NCBI RefSeq assembly: GCF_019352895.1 | Contig: NZ_JAAAFX010000009.1 | Span: 124,001 to 188,000, forward strand | Reading direction: 5' to 3' | Source of the DNA: Variovorax boronicumulans | Lineage (GTDB): Bacteria > Pseudomonadota > Gammaproteobacteria > Burkholderiales > Burkholderiaceae_C | DNA: 64,000 nucleotides | Shown here: positions 37,319 through 46,014 of the stretch, piece after piece | Position numbering within the stretch: the first letter of the stretch is position 1 | How the letters are laid out: each line of letters begins with the position of its first letter | Made by a program: the position numbers and the translations under genes | Notes under the pieces: model-generated | What the model saw: only the letters and a program-made list of their open reading frames with translations | The model's database searches: none | Told to the model about the DNA's origin: nothing

Positions 37319-38685
37319 CAGACGGCCAGCGATGCCGTGGCCGACGCCGTGCCCGCGCGTTCGCGGGTCGGCACCTCGCCGCGCAGCGTGTAGGCCAGCG
37401 AACGGGTGATGTCCAGGTCGATCATTTGGCCGACCAGGCGGCTATCGCCTTCGAAGTTCACCACGCGGTTGCAGTCGGTGCGGCCCATGAGCTCGCTGGC
37501 GTCCTTGCGCGAGGCGCCCTCGACCAGCACGCGCTGCGTGGTGCCGACCAGCGCGGTGCCGAAACGCTTGACGTTGCGGTCGATCACGGCCTGCAGTTCG
37601 TGCAGGCGTGCCAGCTTGACCTCGTGCGGCGTGTCGTCGTGCAGGGCTGCGGCCGGCGTGCCGGGGCGCGGGCTGAAGATGAAACTGAAGCTGGCGTCGA
37701 AGTCGAGGTCGACGATCAGCTTCATCATCTTCGCGAAGTCCTCATCGGTCTCGCCGGGGAAGCCGACGATGAAGTCGCTGCTGAGCGCGAGCCGGGGCCG
37801 GATGGCGCGCAGCTTGCGCACCGTGCTCTTGTATTCCATGGCGGTGTAGCCGCGCTTCATCGCCATCAGGATGCGGTCGCTGCCGTGCTGCACCGGCAGG
37901 TGCAGGTGGCTCACCAGCTGCGGCACCTTGGCGTAGGCCTCGATCAGCCGTGGCGTGAACTCGTTGGGGTGGCTGGTGGTGTAGCGGATGCGCTCGATGC
38001 CGGGGATCTCGGCCACGTACTCGATCAAGAGCGCGAAGTCGGCGATCTCCGAGGTGCCGCCCATGGTGCCGCGGTAGGCGTTCACGTTCTGGCCCAGCAG
38101 CGTGATCTCGCGCACGCCCTGGTCGGCCAGGCCGGCGATCTCGACCAGCACGTCGTCGAGCGGGCGGTTGACTTCCTCGCCGCGGGTGTAGGGCACCACG
38201 CAGTAGCTGCAGTACTTGGAGCAGCCTTCCATGATCGAGACGAAGGCGGTCACGCCCTCGACGCGCGCCGGCGGCAGGTGGTCGAACTTCTCGATCTCGG
38301 GGAAGCTGATGTCGACCTGCGGCCTGCCCTGGCTTTCCCGCTGGGCCAGCATTTCGGGCAGGCGGTGCAGCGTCTGCGGCCCGAACACGATGTCGACGTA
38401 GGGCGCGCGCGCGATGATGGCCGCGCCTTCCTGGCTGGCCACGCAGCCGCCCACGCCGATCTTCACGCCCTTGGTCTTGAGGTGCTTGACGCGACCCAGG
38501 TCGGAGAACACCTTCTCCTGCGCCTTTTCGCGCACCGAGCAGGTGTTGAACAGGATCAGGTCGGCCTGGTCGATGTCCTGCGTCGGCTCGTAGCCTTGGG
38601 CGGCGTTCAGCACGTCGGCCATCTTGTCCGAGTCGTACTCGTTCATCTGGCAGCCGAAGGTTTTGATAAAGACTTTTTTGCTCAT
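37318..38685 (-). CDS. miaB: tRNA-2-methylthio-N6-dimethylallyladenosine synthase
   Basis: This 455-residue radical-SAM methylthiotransferase adds the 2-methylthio group to i6A37 of tRNAs that read UNN codons. The N-terminal MTTase domain (FGCQMNEYDSDKM, FNTCSVREKAQEK, GCVASQEG) supplies one 4Fe-4S cluster and the central CSKYCSYCVVPYTRG motif the SAM cluster. The C-terminal TRAM domain includes RVLVEGASRKDASELMGRT. Length matches the family. It heads the operon that continues into glrK. Confidence 0.96.
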   Translation of the reverse strand: MSKKVFIKTFGCQMNEYDSDKMADVLNAAQGYEPTQDIDQADLILFNTCSVREKAQEKVFSDLGRVKHLKTKGVKIGVGGCVASQEGAAIIARAPYVDIVFGPQTLHRLPEMLAQRESQGRPQVDISFPEIEKFDHLPPARVEGVTAFVSIMEGCSKYCSYCVVPYTRGEEVNRPLDDVLVEIAGLADQGVREITLLGQNVNAYRGTMGGTSEIADFALLIEYVAEIPGIERIRYTTSHPNEFTPRLIEAYAKVPQLVSHLHLPVQHGSDRILMAMKRGYTAMEYKSTVRKLRAIRPRLALSSDFIVGFPGETDEDFAKMMKLIVDLDFDASFSFIFSPRPGTPAAALHDDTPHEVKLARLHELQAVIDRNVKRFGTALVGTTQRVLVEGASRKDASELMGRTDCNRVVNFEGDSRLVGQMIDLDITRSLAYTLRGEVPTRERAGTASATASLAV

Positions 38686-38788
38686 GGCGTGGGGGGATGG
38701 AGAACCATCTGAGAAAACGGCCGGCGCGCTGGCGGCGCGGGCTGGAAGAGGAGTGAAAAGGCGCGTCGGCGCCGTCGGATGGCCGGTG

Positions 38789-39292
38789 CTATTCGCCGAA
38801 TTTCGGCAACTGGTCGAAAGGCGTCTTGCCGTCGTCGCGCGGGCCGCTCGCGGCCACGAAAGGCCAGAAGTTCAGAAAAGGCCGCTCGACCGAGGCGCGC
38901 GCGACGCTGGCTTCGGTCGGCGTCAGGATCCACACCTCGCGCACCAGGCCCGCGGGATCGCGGGTGTAGTTGACCAGCAGGTTCTGTCCGGTGATGGCAC
39001 CCGTCGTGACCACCATGTTCTCGGCGCTGCGGATGCGCGCGCCCGGCGACAGGCGATCGGTCTGGCCGTCCAGGCGGATCTCGGGCGCGGCCACCACCAT
39101 GAACTTGCCGCGCAGCGTGCCTTCGGGAAAGTTGCGGCCGCCCTTTGTGGCTTCGTTCTGCACCTGCCCTTCGAGCTCGGTCTGCGCCAGCGCCCGCGGC
39201 GCGGCGCCCAGGCCGACCACCAGCGCGCACACCACGGCCAGGGCAAGGGAGAGGGGCGGGGGCTGGGTCGAGGGGTGGGTGCAGCGGTTCAT
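38789..39292 (-). CDS. Secreted conserved protein of unknown function
   Basis: This 167-residue protein has a clear signal peptide (hydrophobic LALAVVCALVVGLGAAP, predicted cleavage after RALA at about residue 36). The mature part is about 130 residues, rich in beta-type sequence, with AAPEIRLDGQTDRLSPG and VREVWILTPTEASVAR, and contains no Cys. It looks like a periplasmic or surface protein conserved in Burkholderiales; I know no function. It lies about 100 bases upstream of miaB in the same direction. Confidence 0.75.
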   Translation of the reverse strand: MNRCTHPSTQPPPLSLALAVVCALVVGLGAAPRALAQTELEGQVQNEATKGGRNFPEGTLRGKFMVVAAPEIRLDGQTDRLSPGARIRSAENMVVTTGAITGQNLLVNYTRDPAGLVREVWILTPTEASVARASVERPFLNFWPFVAASGPRDDGKTPFDQLPKFGE

Positions 39293-39357
39293 GGCATCTG
39301 TCCAGAGGCTGTGGAACCCCCGATTTTAGCGGCGCACCTTCCAGGCGCCCGTGGGAC

Positions 39358-40086
39358 TCAGCCGCAGGAGGCGAGCGCGGACGCGGGGCGACGGCCGGGC
39401 GCCGGTGCGCGTCCCAGACACAGCGCGAGCGAAGCGAGCAGCCCGTCGCCGAGTTCGAGCGCTTGCAGCCAGAGGCGTTCGACACCCTCGGCGGTCGCGA
39501 TCTCCACCGTCCGCTCCTCGGCCCGGGTGCCCACGTCGAAGCTGGCGGTGGCCAGGTGCAGCCCGATGCCGACCGCCTTCAGGCAGGCCTCCTTGCGCGT
39601 CCAGCAGCGCAAGAAGGCCGCGTCGCGGTCGGCCGCGTCGTCGAGGGCCGCGATCGCCGAGCGCTCGGCGGGGGCGAAGTAGGCGTCGGCCAGCGCGCCG
39701 GCATCGGGCATCGGCCGCAGCACCTCGACGTCGATGCCCGTGGCCAGGCGCTCCGAGAGGGCCAGCACGCCGGTCGCGCCGCTGTGGCTCAGGTTGAAAT
39801 GCAGGCCGGGAGCGTCGGCCAGGGCCGGCTTGCCGAAGGGGCCCGCGGTGAACTGCAGCGACGCGGGTGCCTGCCCCAGGTGCCGCGCAAGCAGCTGGCG
39901 CAGCGCGGCCCGTGCCGCCATGAAGTGGTGCCGGTCCTTCTCGAAGACGAAGCGGCGCGCGCGTGCGATCTCGTCGGGCGAGAGCGTGGCGATGGCCGCG
40001 GCCGGCAGGTACTGGTCCAGCGGGAAGCGCCAGAGTTCGCAGGGCTCGGGGGTGGAGGCCGACAGCGGCGAGACGATCAACCGCAT
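39358..40086 (-). CDS. Sfp-type 4'-phosphopantetheinyl transferase
   Basis: This 242-residue enzyme transfers phosphopantetheine from CoA to the serine of carrier-protein domains. Sfp-type signatures are FNLSHSGATGVLAL, GIDVEVLRP (metal-binding Asp) and CWTRKEACLKAVG (WxxKEA). The single-chain length (about 240) matches Sfp/Gsp-type enzymes, which act on NRPS carrier domains, rather than the short AcpS. Its ATG shares a base with the stop of the NRPS-like gene (TGATG-type overlap at 40086), so the two are produced together and the adjacent PCP domain is the likely substrate. Confidence 0.9.
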   Translation of the reverse strand: MRLIVSPLSASTPEPCELWRFPLDQYLPAAAIATLSPDEIARARRFVFEKDRHHFMAARAALRQLLARHLGQAPASLQFTAGPFGKPALADAPGLHFNLSHSGATGVLALSERLATGIDVEVLRPMPDAGALADAYFAPAERSAIAALDDAADRDAAFLRCWTRKEACLKAVGIGLHLATASFDVGTRAEERTVEIATAEGVERLWLQALELGDGLLASLALCLGRAPAPGRRPASALASCG

Positions 40087-42350
40087 CAGCGTTTCCAGAA
40101 GGCCAGCGCGCGCAGCCGGGCCAGCAGCCGGCGCGCGGGCGTCTGCGCGGCGGCATGTGACGGGCGCACGGCCAGCTGCGCCAGCGTCTCGGACAGGTAG
40201 CGGCTCGGTTCGGTGCGCAGGCCCAGCAACTCCTCGGCCTGCTGGATCACGTGCATCGCCAGCACCGACTGGCCGCCCAGCGCGAAGAAGTTGTCGCCGC
40301 TGTGGATGTCGTTGACGTCGAGTCCGATCGCACTGGCCCAGAGCTGCGCGAGTTGCGCCTGCTCGGGCTGCAACAGGGGGCGTGCGCCCGGCAACGGACC
40401 GCTCTGCGGCCGAGGCTGTGGCTGCTGTTGCCGGGGCGGCGCGGGCGGCGGAGGCAGCGTGCGTGGCGGTTCGGCGCGCCGCGGCTCGGGCGGCGCGCCC
40501 GGACCCTGCTGCCGGCCCCTGAACTCGATGCCGCCATCGGGCAGCAGGCGCGCGCGGTCGCCGGTCCGGTAGAGCCGGCCTTCGGTGGCGAAGGGGTCGG
40601 CGACGAAGCGCTCGGCCGTGAGCGTGGGCCGGCCGATGTAGCCGCGTGCGACGCCGCGCCCGCCCAGGCACAGCTCGCCGATCAGGCCGGCCGGCAGCAG
40701 GTCGAGCGTCGGGCCCGTGATGTAGGCGGTGGTGTCGGCGATGGGGCGGCCGATGGGCAGGGTCGTGGCATCGTCCGGCAGCGTCGCCGGCACCGGGTGG
40801 GTGAGGGCGATGGCCGTGCACTCGGCCGAGCCGTAGGCGTGGATGAACTGCAGCGCCGGCAAGGCCGCGAGGGCCCGCCGCACATGCGGCACCGAAGGCG
40901 GCTCGCCGCCCACGAACAGCTGCCGCAAGCCGCGCAAGGACACCGGGTCGTCGTCGATCAGCGCGTTGAACACCGTGCTCGGCAGGAACGCGGTGCTCAC
41001 GCCGTGGGCGGCGATCGTGCGGGCCAGCCCGGGCCCGGTCGGCTGCGCCTCGTCGTGCACCACGCAGCAGCCGCCGTTGAGCAGCGGGCCCCACACTTCG
41101 GCGCTCGACACGTCCATGCCCGAAGGGGCGGCGTGCAGCACCACTGCCTCCGGCAGGAAGCCGAGGTCGCCCGGGCCCACGGCCAGGATCGCACGGTGCA
41201 GGATCTCCGTGCCCTTGGGCACCCCGGTGGTGCCGGCGGTGTAGAGCACGCAGGCCAGCGAGTGGCCATCGAGCGCGACCGGTGCCAGGGGCGGTGCGGC
41301 GCTGTCGGCGTCCACGTCATCGGCGCGCATCCAGGTCACGCCGACCGGCAACGGGTGGGGCCAGCCGGCGGGACCGAGCAGGAGCCGCGCGCCGGCGTCG
41401 TCCATCCGGAAGGCCAACTGCTCGCTCGGCAGGTGGGCCTGCAGCGGCAGGTAGGCCGCGCCGGCCTTGAGCACCGCGAGCAGCGCGACGATGGAGGCGG
41501 TCGAGCGATCGAGCAGCACGCCGACGGTGGTGCCCGGGGCCGCGCCCGCGGCCTGCAGGCGCGCCGCCAGCCGGACGGCGCGGGCCGCGAGCGCGCGATA
41601 GCTCAGGCGCTCGTCGCCCCTGGCCAGCGCGATCGCATCGGGCCGGGCCGCGACCTGCGCGTCGAACAGCGAGACCACGGTGCGCGTGGCATCGCAGGGC
41701 GGCGTCGGTCGGTTCCAGTCGTTCAATTGCCGAGCGCGTTGCCGCGACGACAGGGAGGCGATGTCGCCCAGGGTGCGCCAGGCCGGCGCTTCGCACAGAT
41801 GTTCCGCGATGGCCGCGACGGCCTCGAGCAGTTCGGTGGCGGTGGCGTCGTCGATCAGGCCGGCCTCGCGGTCCAGCAGCAGGCGCGGCGTCTCGGCGGT
41901 GTCCAGTCCGAGCAGCAGCGGCGGAATGTCGCCATCGTCCTGTGCGGCGAGGTGCGCGGCGAGGCCCCAGGCGTGAGATGGCAGGCGGGCTTCGTGCGTC
42001 ACGCCGGACGCGGCCGCGCGACGCGACGCGTCCAGGGCCGACAGCCAGGCGCCCGTGGCCAGCGTGCTGCCGCAGTCGATGGCGCGTCGCAGGCCCCGTG
42101 GCCATTCCGTCAGCGTGGGCGAGGCCGCGCCGGTCCAGCGCGACAAGGCCAGCACCCAGGCGCCGAGCAGCACGGTGTCGTACAGGCGCCCTTGTTCGGC
42201 GACCTGCGTGCGTGCGTGCGCCATCAGTGTGGCGGGCAGCGCCAGGGCGGTCGTGTGCCGCGCGCCGCGGCTTCCCGAGTCCACGCGGGCGAACAAATCC
42301 AGCAGCGCGTCGGACGCCTGCAGCGGCTCTGGCAGTGTGGCGTAGGCCAT
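40086..42350 (-). CDS. Eroded single-module NRPS-like protein (partial C, A without C-terminal subdomain, PCP)
   Basis: In this 754-residue protein residues ~1-215 resemble the second half of a condensation domain (YDTVLLGAWVLALSRWTG, then an ...RQLNDWNRPTP end) but lack the catalytic HHxxxDG. Residues ~220-630 are an adenylation core with LSYRALAARA, YTAGTTGVPKG (A3), AYGSAECTAIA (A5) and YRTGDRARLLPDGGIEFRGR (A7-A8 start). The C-terminal A subdomain with the A10 lysine is missing, replaced by a ~50-residue Pro/Gln-rich linker. An intact PCP follows, with Ser695 in FFALGGQSVLAM. No thioesterase. Start ATG 42350 lacks a clear ribosome-binding site. Product unknown; adenylation in its usual form is doubtful. 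Confidence 0.82.
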   Translation of the reverse strand: MAYATLPEPLQASDALLDLFARVDSGSRGARHTTALALPATLMAHARTQVAEQGRLYDTVLLGAWVLALSRWTGAASPTLTEWPRGLRRAIDCGSTLATGAWLSALDASRRAAASGVTHEARLPSHAWGLAAHLAAQDDGDIPPLLLGLDTAETPRLLLDREAGLIDDATATELLEAVAAIAEHLCEAPAWRTLGDIASLSSRQRARQLNDWNRPTPPCDATRTVVSLFDAQVAARPDAIALARGDERLSYRALAARAVRLAARLQAAGAAPGTTVGVLLDRSTASIVALLAVLKAGAAYLPLQAHLPSEQLAFRMDDAGARLLLGPAGWPHPLPVGVTWMRADDVDADSAAPPLAPVALDGHSLACVLYTAGTTGVPKGTEILHRAILAVGPGDLGFLPEAVVLHAAPSGMDVSSAEVWGPLLNGGCCVVHDEAQPTGPGLARTIAAHGVSTAFLPSTVFNALIDDDPVSLRGLRQLFVGGEPPSVPHVRRALAALPALQFIHAYGSAECTAIALTHPVPATLPDDATTLPIGRPIADTTAYITGPTLDLLPAGLIGELCLGGRGVARGYIGRPTLTAERFVADPFATEGRLYRTGDRARLLPDGGIEFRGRQQGPGAPPEPRRAEPPRTLPPPPAPPRQQQPQPRPQSGPLPGARPLLQPEQAQLAQLWASAIGLDVNDIHSGDNFFALGGQSVLAMHVIQQAEELLGLRTEPSRYLSETLAQLAVRPSHAAAQTPARRLLARLRALAFWKR

Positions 42351-42563
42351 CAATAGGACGGTTTGAGGAAAAGCGGCCCCTCGAGGCTGCTCATTGTGTG
42401 TCTAACTGTAATGTAAACATAAAGTACTCGTGTAACCAGGCTTTTCTACACGTTTCAGTCTTCTCGCAACGCACGGCGCACGCAACGGTGGACGCCGGCC
42501 ATGACGGCCGGCAGGCAAATTACGGCGAGGGGATGAGGCGCCCGGGGGAGCGGGTACCCGGGA
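42351..42563. promoter_or_regulatory. AT-rich intergenic region upstream of the NRPS-like gene
   Basis: Between two leftward genes, bases about 42390-42470 are clearly less GC-rich than the flanks and contain TAACTGTAATGTAAACATAA. This is the likely promoter region of the NRPS-PPTase pair, but no convincing -35/-10 pair could be assigned on the minus strand. No open frame of note is present. Confidence 0.4.
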
Positions 42564-43175
42564 TCAGCTCAGGTGGCTCACGTCGCCCCAGCCCACCAGC
42601 GAGAAGCCTTGCGGCGTCCAGAGCAGGCGGTTGATGGCGGCATTGCCCAGGTGCCAGGTGCGCGGCGCCTGCAGTTCCTGGCCGGTGGCGGCGCGGTAGA
42701 GCACGTCCATCACGCCGCCGTGCGCGACCAGCACCACCAGGGCGCCGGGGTGGCGCGCTGCGAGTTCGGCGGCCACGCTGGTGACGCGGTGGCGAAAGGC
42801 GATCAGCGACTCGCCGCCTTCCGGTTCGAACTCGGGATCGCGGGTGCGCCAGCGCCGGGCCTCCTCCGGGGAGTTGGCCTCGATGTCGGCGAAGGTGCGG
42901 CCCTCGAAGTCGCCGAAGGCGCGTTCGCGCAGCCGGGGGTCGGGGACGACCTCGAGGCCCAGCGGCCCGGCCACGGCGCAGGCCGTGTCCCAGGCGCGGG
43001 CCAGATCGCTCGCATAGACCGCTTCCACGGTCTCGTCCGCCAGCGCCTGGCCCAGTTGCTGCGCCTGCCGCTGGCCGGTGGCGTTGAGGCCGATGTCGAG
43101 CTGGCCCTGGATGCGTGTGTCCACATTCCAGGCCGTTTCGCCGTGGCGAATGACGATCAGGCGCGTGACGTCCAT
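42564..43175 (-). CDS. Histidine phosphatase (phosphoglycerate-mutase-like)
   Basis: This 203-residue member of the histidine phosphatase branch-1 family has the catalytic RHGETAWN motif near residue 11, ERAFGDFEG with the conserved acid, and the second His in VLVAHGGVMDVL. Such enzymes dephosphorylate small metabolites (for example CobC and GpmB types); the substrate here cannot be inferred from neighbours. The ATG giving MDVTRLIVIRHGE was chosen; an in-frame TTG lies three codons upstream. It follows the DUF4136 gene by 20 bases and may be co-transcribed. Confidence 0.88.
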   Translation of the reverse strand: MDVTRLIVIRHGETAWNVDTRIQGQLDIGLNATGQRQAQQLGQALADETVEAVYASDLARAWDTACAVAGPLGLEVVPDPRLRERAFGDFEGRTFADIEANSPEEARRWRTRDPEFEPEGGESLIAFRHRVTSVAAELAARHPGALVVLVAHGGVMDVLYRAATGQELQAPRTWHLGNAAINRLLWTPQGFSLVGWGDVSHLS

Positions 43176-43195
43176 GGGCGGCAAGGCTGCGTCAT

Positions 43196-43846
43196 CTACT
43201 TGGACTTCGGCGGGATTTCGATGTCGACCCGGCGCTCGCCCTGCGGCGGGGTCGGGAAGCCCTGCAGCGCGGCCTGGAACATCACCGGCAGCACGGCCGC
43301 ATCGAGGTTGTAGGGGCCATCGTTGCGGGCCCGCGTCTCGTACACCACCTTGTTGGACGCGAGGTCGCGCAGCACCACGCTGACCTCGCGCAGGTACCAG
43401 GGGTTGGCCGGCGGCGCGAAGGCCGGGCCGTACCAGCCGCCGCCATACCAGCCGCGGCCGTAGCCATAACCGTAGCCGGGACCCCAGCCGCCGTAGCGCG
43501 GGCCCGGTCCCCAGCCCGGATAGAACCAGGGATCGGCCCAGGGCGACAGTGCGGCCGTGACCCGTGCGCCGATCTGGGCGCTGTAGCGTGGCGCCGCATC
43601 GTCGCGCTTGAGGCCCACGCCTTCGAGCGCCGGCGCAGCCATGGCCTCGAGGGCCTCGGCGCCGCGCGCGCCCGCGCCGTCCTGTTGCGAGGGCAGCCGC
43701 TCGAAGCGGTAGGTGGCGCCGGCGTTCAGGTCGGCGGCCGGCAGGTTGGAAAAGCTCTGCACGTCGCTGTCCACCACCCAGCGGGTGGCGCAGCCGCTGA
43801 GGGCGGTCAGCAGCGCGAGGGCGGACAAAACTCGCTTGATGGTCAT
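43196..43846 (-). CDS. DUF4136 lipoprotein
   Basis: This 216-residue lipoprotein has lipobox LSGC (Cys19) after a short signal peptide. The DUF4136 fold follows (VDSDVQSFSNL and ATYRFERLPSQQ near the start, YSAQIGARV, then VVLRDLASNKVVYETRA). An unusual Gly/Tyr/Trp/Pro-rich insert spans about residues 105-145. The family is of unknown function and thought to lie in the outer membrane. A GGAGAT ribosome-binding site precedes the ATG. Gly/Tyr-rich inserts are common in these proteins. Confidence 0.85.
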   Translation of the reverse strand: MTIKRVLSALALLTALSGCATRWVVDSDVQSFSNLPAADLNAGATYRFERLPSQQDGAGARGAEALEAMAAPALEGVGLKRDDAAPRYSAQIGARVTAALSPWADPWFYPGWGPGPRYGGWGPGYGYGYGRGWYGGGWYGPAFAPPANPWYLREVSVVLRDLASNKVVYETRARNDGPYNLDAAVLPVMFQAALQGFPTPPQGERRVDIEIPPKSK

Positions 43847-43897
43847 GTCAGGATCTCCGGACGGTGGCTCGGTACGACGCCGCCACCGTCGCGCGCA

Positions 43898-44815
43898 TCA
43901 GAGCTGAACGATGCGCAGCGGCGAAGGCGCCGTGAACTCGGGGGCGTCGAAGGCCTTGTCGCCTTCGGGATCGGGCACCCCGGTGGCCTTCAGACCCTTG
44001 AAGTCGAAAGACGTTCCATCGAGCAGGTGCGAAGGCACGATGTGCTGCAGCGCGCCGAACATGTTCTCGATGCGGCCCGGGTGCTTCTTCTCCCATTCGC
44101 GCAGCATCTCGCCGACCTGCTTGCGCTGCAGGTTCTCCTGGCTGCCGCAGAGCGTGCAGGGAATGATCGGGAATTCGCGGTGCCGGGCCCAGCGGATCAG
44201 GTCCTTCTCGGCCACGTAGGCCAGCGGGCGGATCACGACGTGCCTGCCGTCGTCGCTCACCAGCTTCGGCGGCATCGACTTGAGCCGGGCCGCGAAGAAC
44301 ATGTTGAGGAAGAAGGTCTGCAGCATGTCGTCGCGGTGGTGGCCGAGCGCGACCTTGGTGGCGCCCAGTTCGTCGGCCACGCGGTACAGGATGCCGCGGC
44401 GCAGCCGGCTGCACAGGCCGCAGGTGGTGCGGCCTTCGGGGATCACGCGCTTGACGATGCTGTAGGTGTCCTGCTCCTCGATGTGGAAGGGCACGCCCAG
44501 CGCCGTGAGGTAGGTCGGCAGCACGTCTTCCGGGAAGCCGGGCTGCTTCTGGTCGAGGTTGACCGCCACGATGTCGAAGTGGATCGGCGCGCGGGCCCGC
44601 AGCTTGAGCAGGATGTCGAGCAGCGCATAGCTATCCTTGCCGCCCGAGACGCAGACCATGACCTTGTCGCCGGCCTCGATCATGTTGTAGTCGACGATGG
44701 CCTGGCCGACCTGGCGGCACAGCCGCTTCTCGAGCTTCTGCGTTTCGCGCTCGATCTTCAGGCGCTCGCCCGGTGCGGTGGTGGCTGCTTCTTCTTCCGT
44801 CCAGATGGCGCTCAT
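43898..44815 (-). CDS. ttcA: tRNA 2-thiocytidine(32) synthetase TtcA
   Basis: This 305-residue enzyme 2-thiolates C32 of certain tRNAs using ATP and an iron-sulfur cluster. The PP-loop SGGKDS is at residues 57-62, CGLCSRLRRG and CTLCGSQE hold the cluster cysteines, and LGHHRDDMLQTFFLNMF is diagnostic of TtcA. Its ATG overlaps the folB stop (ATGA); an alternative ATG two codons upstream is possible. The length is normal (E. coli 311). Confidence 0.95.
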   Translation of the reverse strand: MSAIWTEEEAATTAPGERLKIERETQKLEKRLCRQVGQAIVDYNMIEAGDKVMVCVSGGKDSYALLDILLKLRARAPIHFDIVAVNLDQKQPGFPEDVLPTYLTALGVPFHIEEQDTYSIVKRVIPEGRTTCGLCSRLRRGILYRVADELGATKVALGHHRDDMLQTFFLNMFFAARLKSMPPKLVSDDGRHVVIRPLAYVAEKDLIRWARHREFPIIPCTLCGSQENLQRKQVGEMLREWEKKHPGRIENMFGALQHIVPSHLLDGTSFDFKGLKATGVPDPEGDKAFDAPEFTAPSPLRIVQL

Positions 44816-45183
44816 GACCATTGCCCCGTTTCCACGCGAATCGCCACTTCGCAGTCGTCGAAGATCTCCAGCTTGGCGATCTTGACCCGTACGCCCAGCA
44901 CGCCGGGCAATTGCATCAGGCGGTGCGCGAGCTTGCCGATCAGGCTCTCGAGCAGGTTCATGTGCACGGCGGTGCACTCCTCGATGATGATGCGCCGCAC
45001 CTTGCGGTAGTCGAGCACATGCATGATGTCGTCGTCGGCCGGCAGCAGCGGCTGGCTGCCGAGGTTGAGCTCGGCGTCGACCTGGATCTTCTGCGGCGTG
45101 TCTATTTCCTGGTCGAGGATGCCGAGGCTGGCGTCGAAGCGCAGCTTGGTCAGCGTGAGGATCTGGGTGCCCTTGGTCAGCAT
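44812..45183 (-). CDS. folB: Dihydroneopterin aldolase
   Basis: This 123-residue enzyme converts 7,8-dihydroneopterin to 6-hydroxymethyl-dihydropterin in folate synthesis. It has the tunnelling fold with a conserved Glu in FDASLGILDQE, DYRKVRRII in the middle and HMNLLESLIGKLAHRL carrying the substrate-binding Glu. Length fits the family (about 120). It lies between ttcA and a pteridine-reductase-like gene, 15 bases after the latter, supporting a pterin-related operon. Confidence 0.92.
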   Translation of the reverse strand: MLTKGTQILTLTKLRFDASLGILDQEIDTPQKIQVDAELNLGSQPLLPADDDIMHVLDYRKVRRIIIEECTAVHMNLLESLIGKLAHRLMQLPGVLGVRVKIAKLEIFDDCEVAIRVETGQWS

Positions 45184-45198
45184 GGTCCGCTTCCGGTC

Positions 45199-45996
45199 TT
45201 ACATCAGCGAAAAATCGCGTTCGAATTTCATGAGGTGCTGGCCGCCATCCACCAGCAGCGTGGTGCCGGTGATGGAGCGGTTCTCCAGCGCGAATTTCAC
45301 GGTGGCCGCCACGTCGGCGGCGGTCGAGGAGCGGCCCAGCGGGCTGGCCGAGTGCAGGTCGCGGAACTTCTCTTCGCTGAGCATGTGGCTGGTGAGCGTG
45401 AGGCCCGGCGCGACGCCCACCACCCGCAGCTGCGGCGCGAGTGCCAGCGCCAGGATGGTGTTGGCGGCCTCGAGCGCGGCCTTCGACAGCGTGTAGCTCA
45501 GGAAGTCGGGATTCTGGTTCCAGAGCTTCTGGTCGAGCAGGTTGACCACCGCACCCTGCGTGTCGGCGCCGCGCGTGAGCAGGTGCGTGTGCAGCGCCTG
45601 CGCCAGCAGCACCGGCGCCGCGGTGTTGGTGCGCAGGTGCGCGTCCAGCGTTGCGAAGCTCATCGTGGCGGCGTCGTCGTGCTCGAACAGCGAGGCGCTG
45701 TTGACCACCGCATCGAGCTGGCCGAACTGCGCCACCACCTGCGGCACCAGCGCGCGCACCGCCGCCTCGTCGGCCAGGTCGGCGCCGACCAGCGCTGCGG
45801 GCCTGCCCGAGCGCGCGGCGCAGTCGGCCGCGGTCTGGCGAGCCTCGTCGGCCGAATGGCGGTAGTGCACCGCGACCTGCCAGCCGCCGTCGGCCAGCGC
45901 GAGCGCGATCTCGCGGCCCAGCCGCTTGGCGGCGCCGGTGACGAGAACGGTGCGCAAGGGGGGCGCGGACGGGGAGGTGGAAGGGGGCAGGGGCAT
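45199..45996 (-). CDS. SDR-family reductase, probably pteridine/dihydromonapterin reductase (FolM/PTR1-like)
   Basis: This 265-residue short-chain dehydrogenase has the coenzyme motif TGAAKRLG, the TGxxxRxG variant characteristic of NADPH-dependent pteridine reductases, and the catalytic YTLSK. The LLDQKLWNQNPDFLSY stretch is also typical of FolM/PTR1. FolM makes tetrahydromonapterin and can reduce dihydrofolate. Its position directly upstream of folB supports a pterin role. Experimental substrate unknown. The divergent MidA gene starts 19 bases away. Confidence 0.82.
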   Translation of the reverse strand: MPLPPSTSPSAPPLRTVLVTGAAKRLGREIALALADGGWQVAVHYRHSADEARQTAADCAARSGRPAALVGADLADEAAVRALVPQVVAQFGQLDAVVNSASLFEHDDAATMSFATLDAHLRTNTAAPVLLAQALHTHLLTRGADTQGAVVNLLDQKLWNQNPDFLSYTLSKAALEAANTILALALAPQLRVVGVAPGLTLTSHMLSEEKFRDLHSASPLGRSSTAADVAATVKFALENRSITGTTLLVDGGQHLMKFERDFSLM

Positions 45997-46014
45997 CGGG
46001 AGACAATCGGCGGC

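Noticed and set aside
40380..40530. Frameshift suspected at the missing adenylation subdomain of the NRPS-like gene
   Set aside because: The frame stays open through a Pro/Gln-rich linker into an intact carrier domain; no other frame in this stretch encodes the lost subdomain, so it is a deletion/replacement rather than a frameshift.
42411..42418. Octamer ATGTAAAC shared by the AT-rich regions near 42.4 kb and 63.5 kb as a regulatory motif
   Set aside because: Two occurrences in AT-rich patches are not enough to exclude chance.
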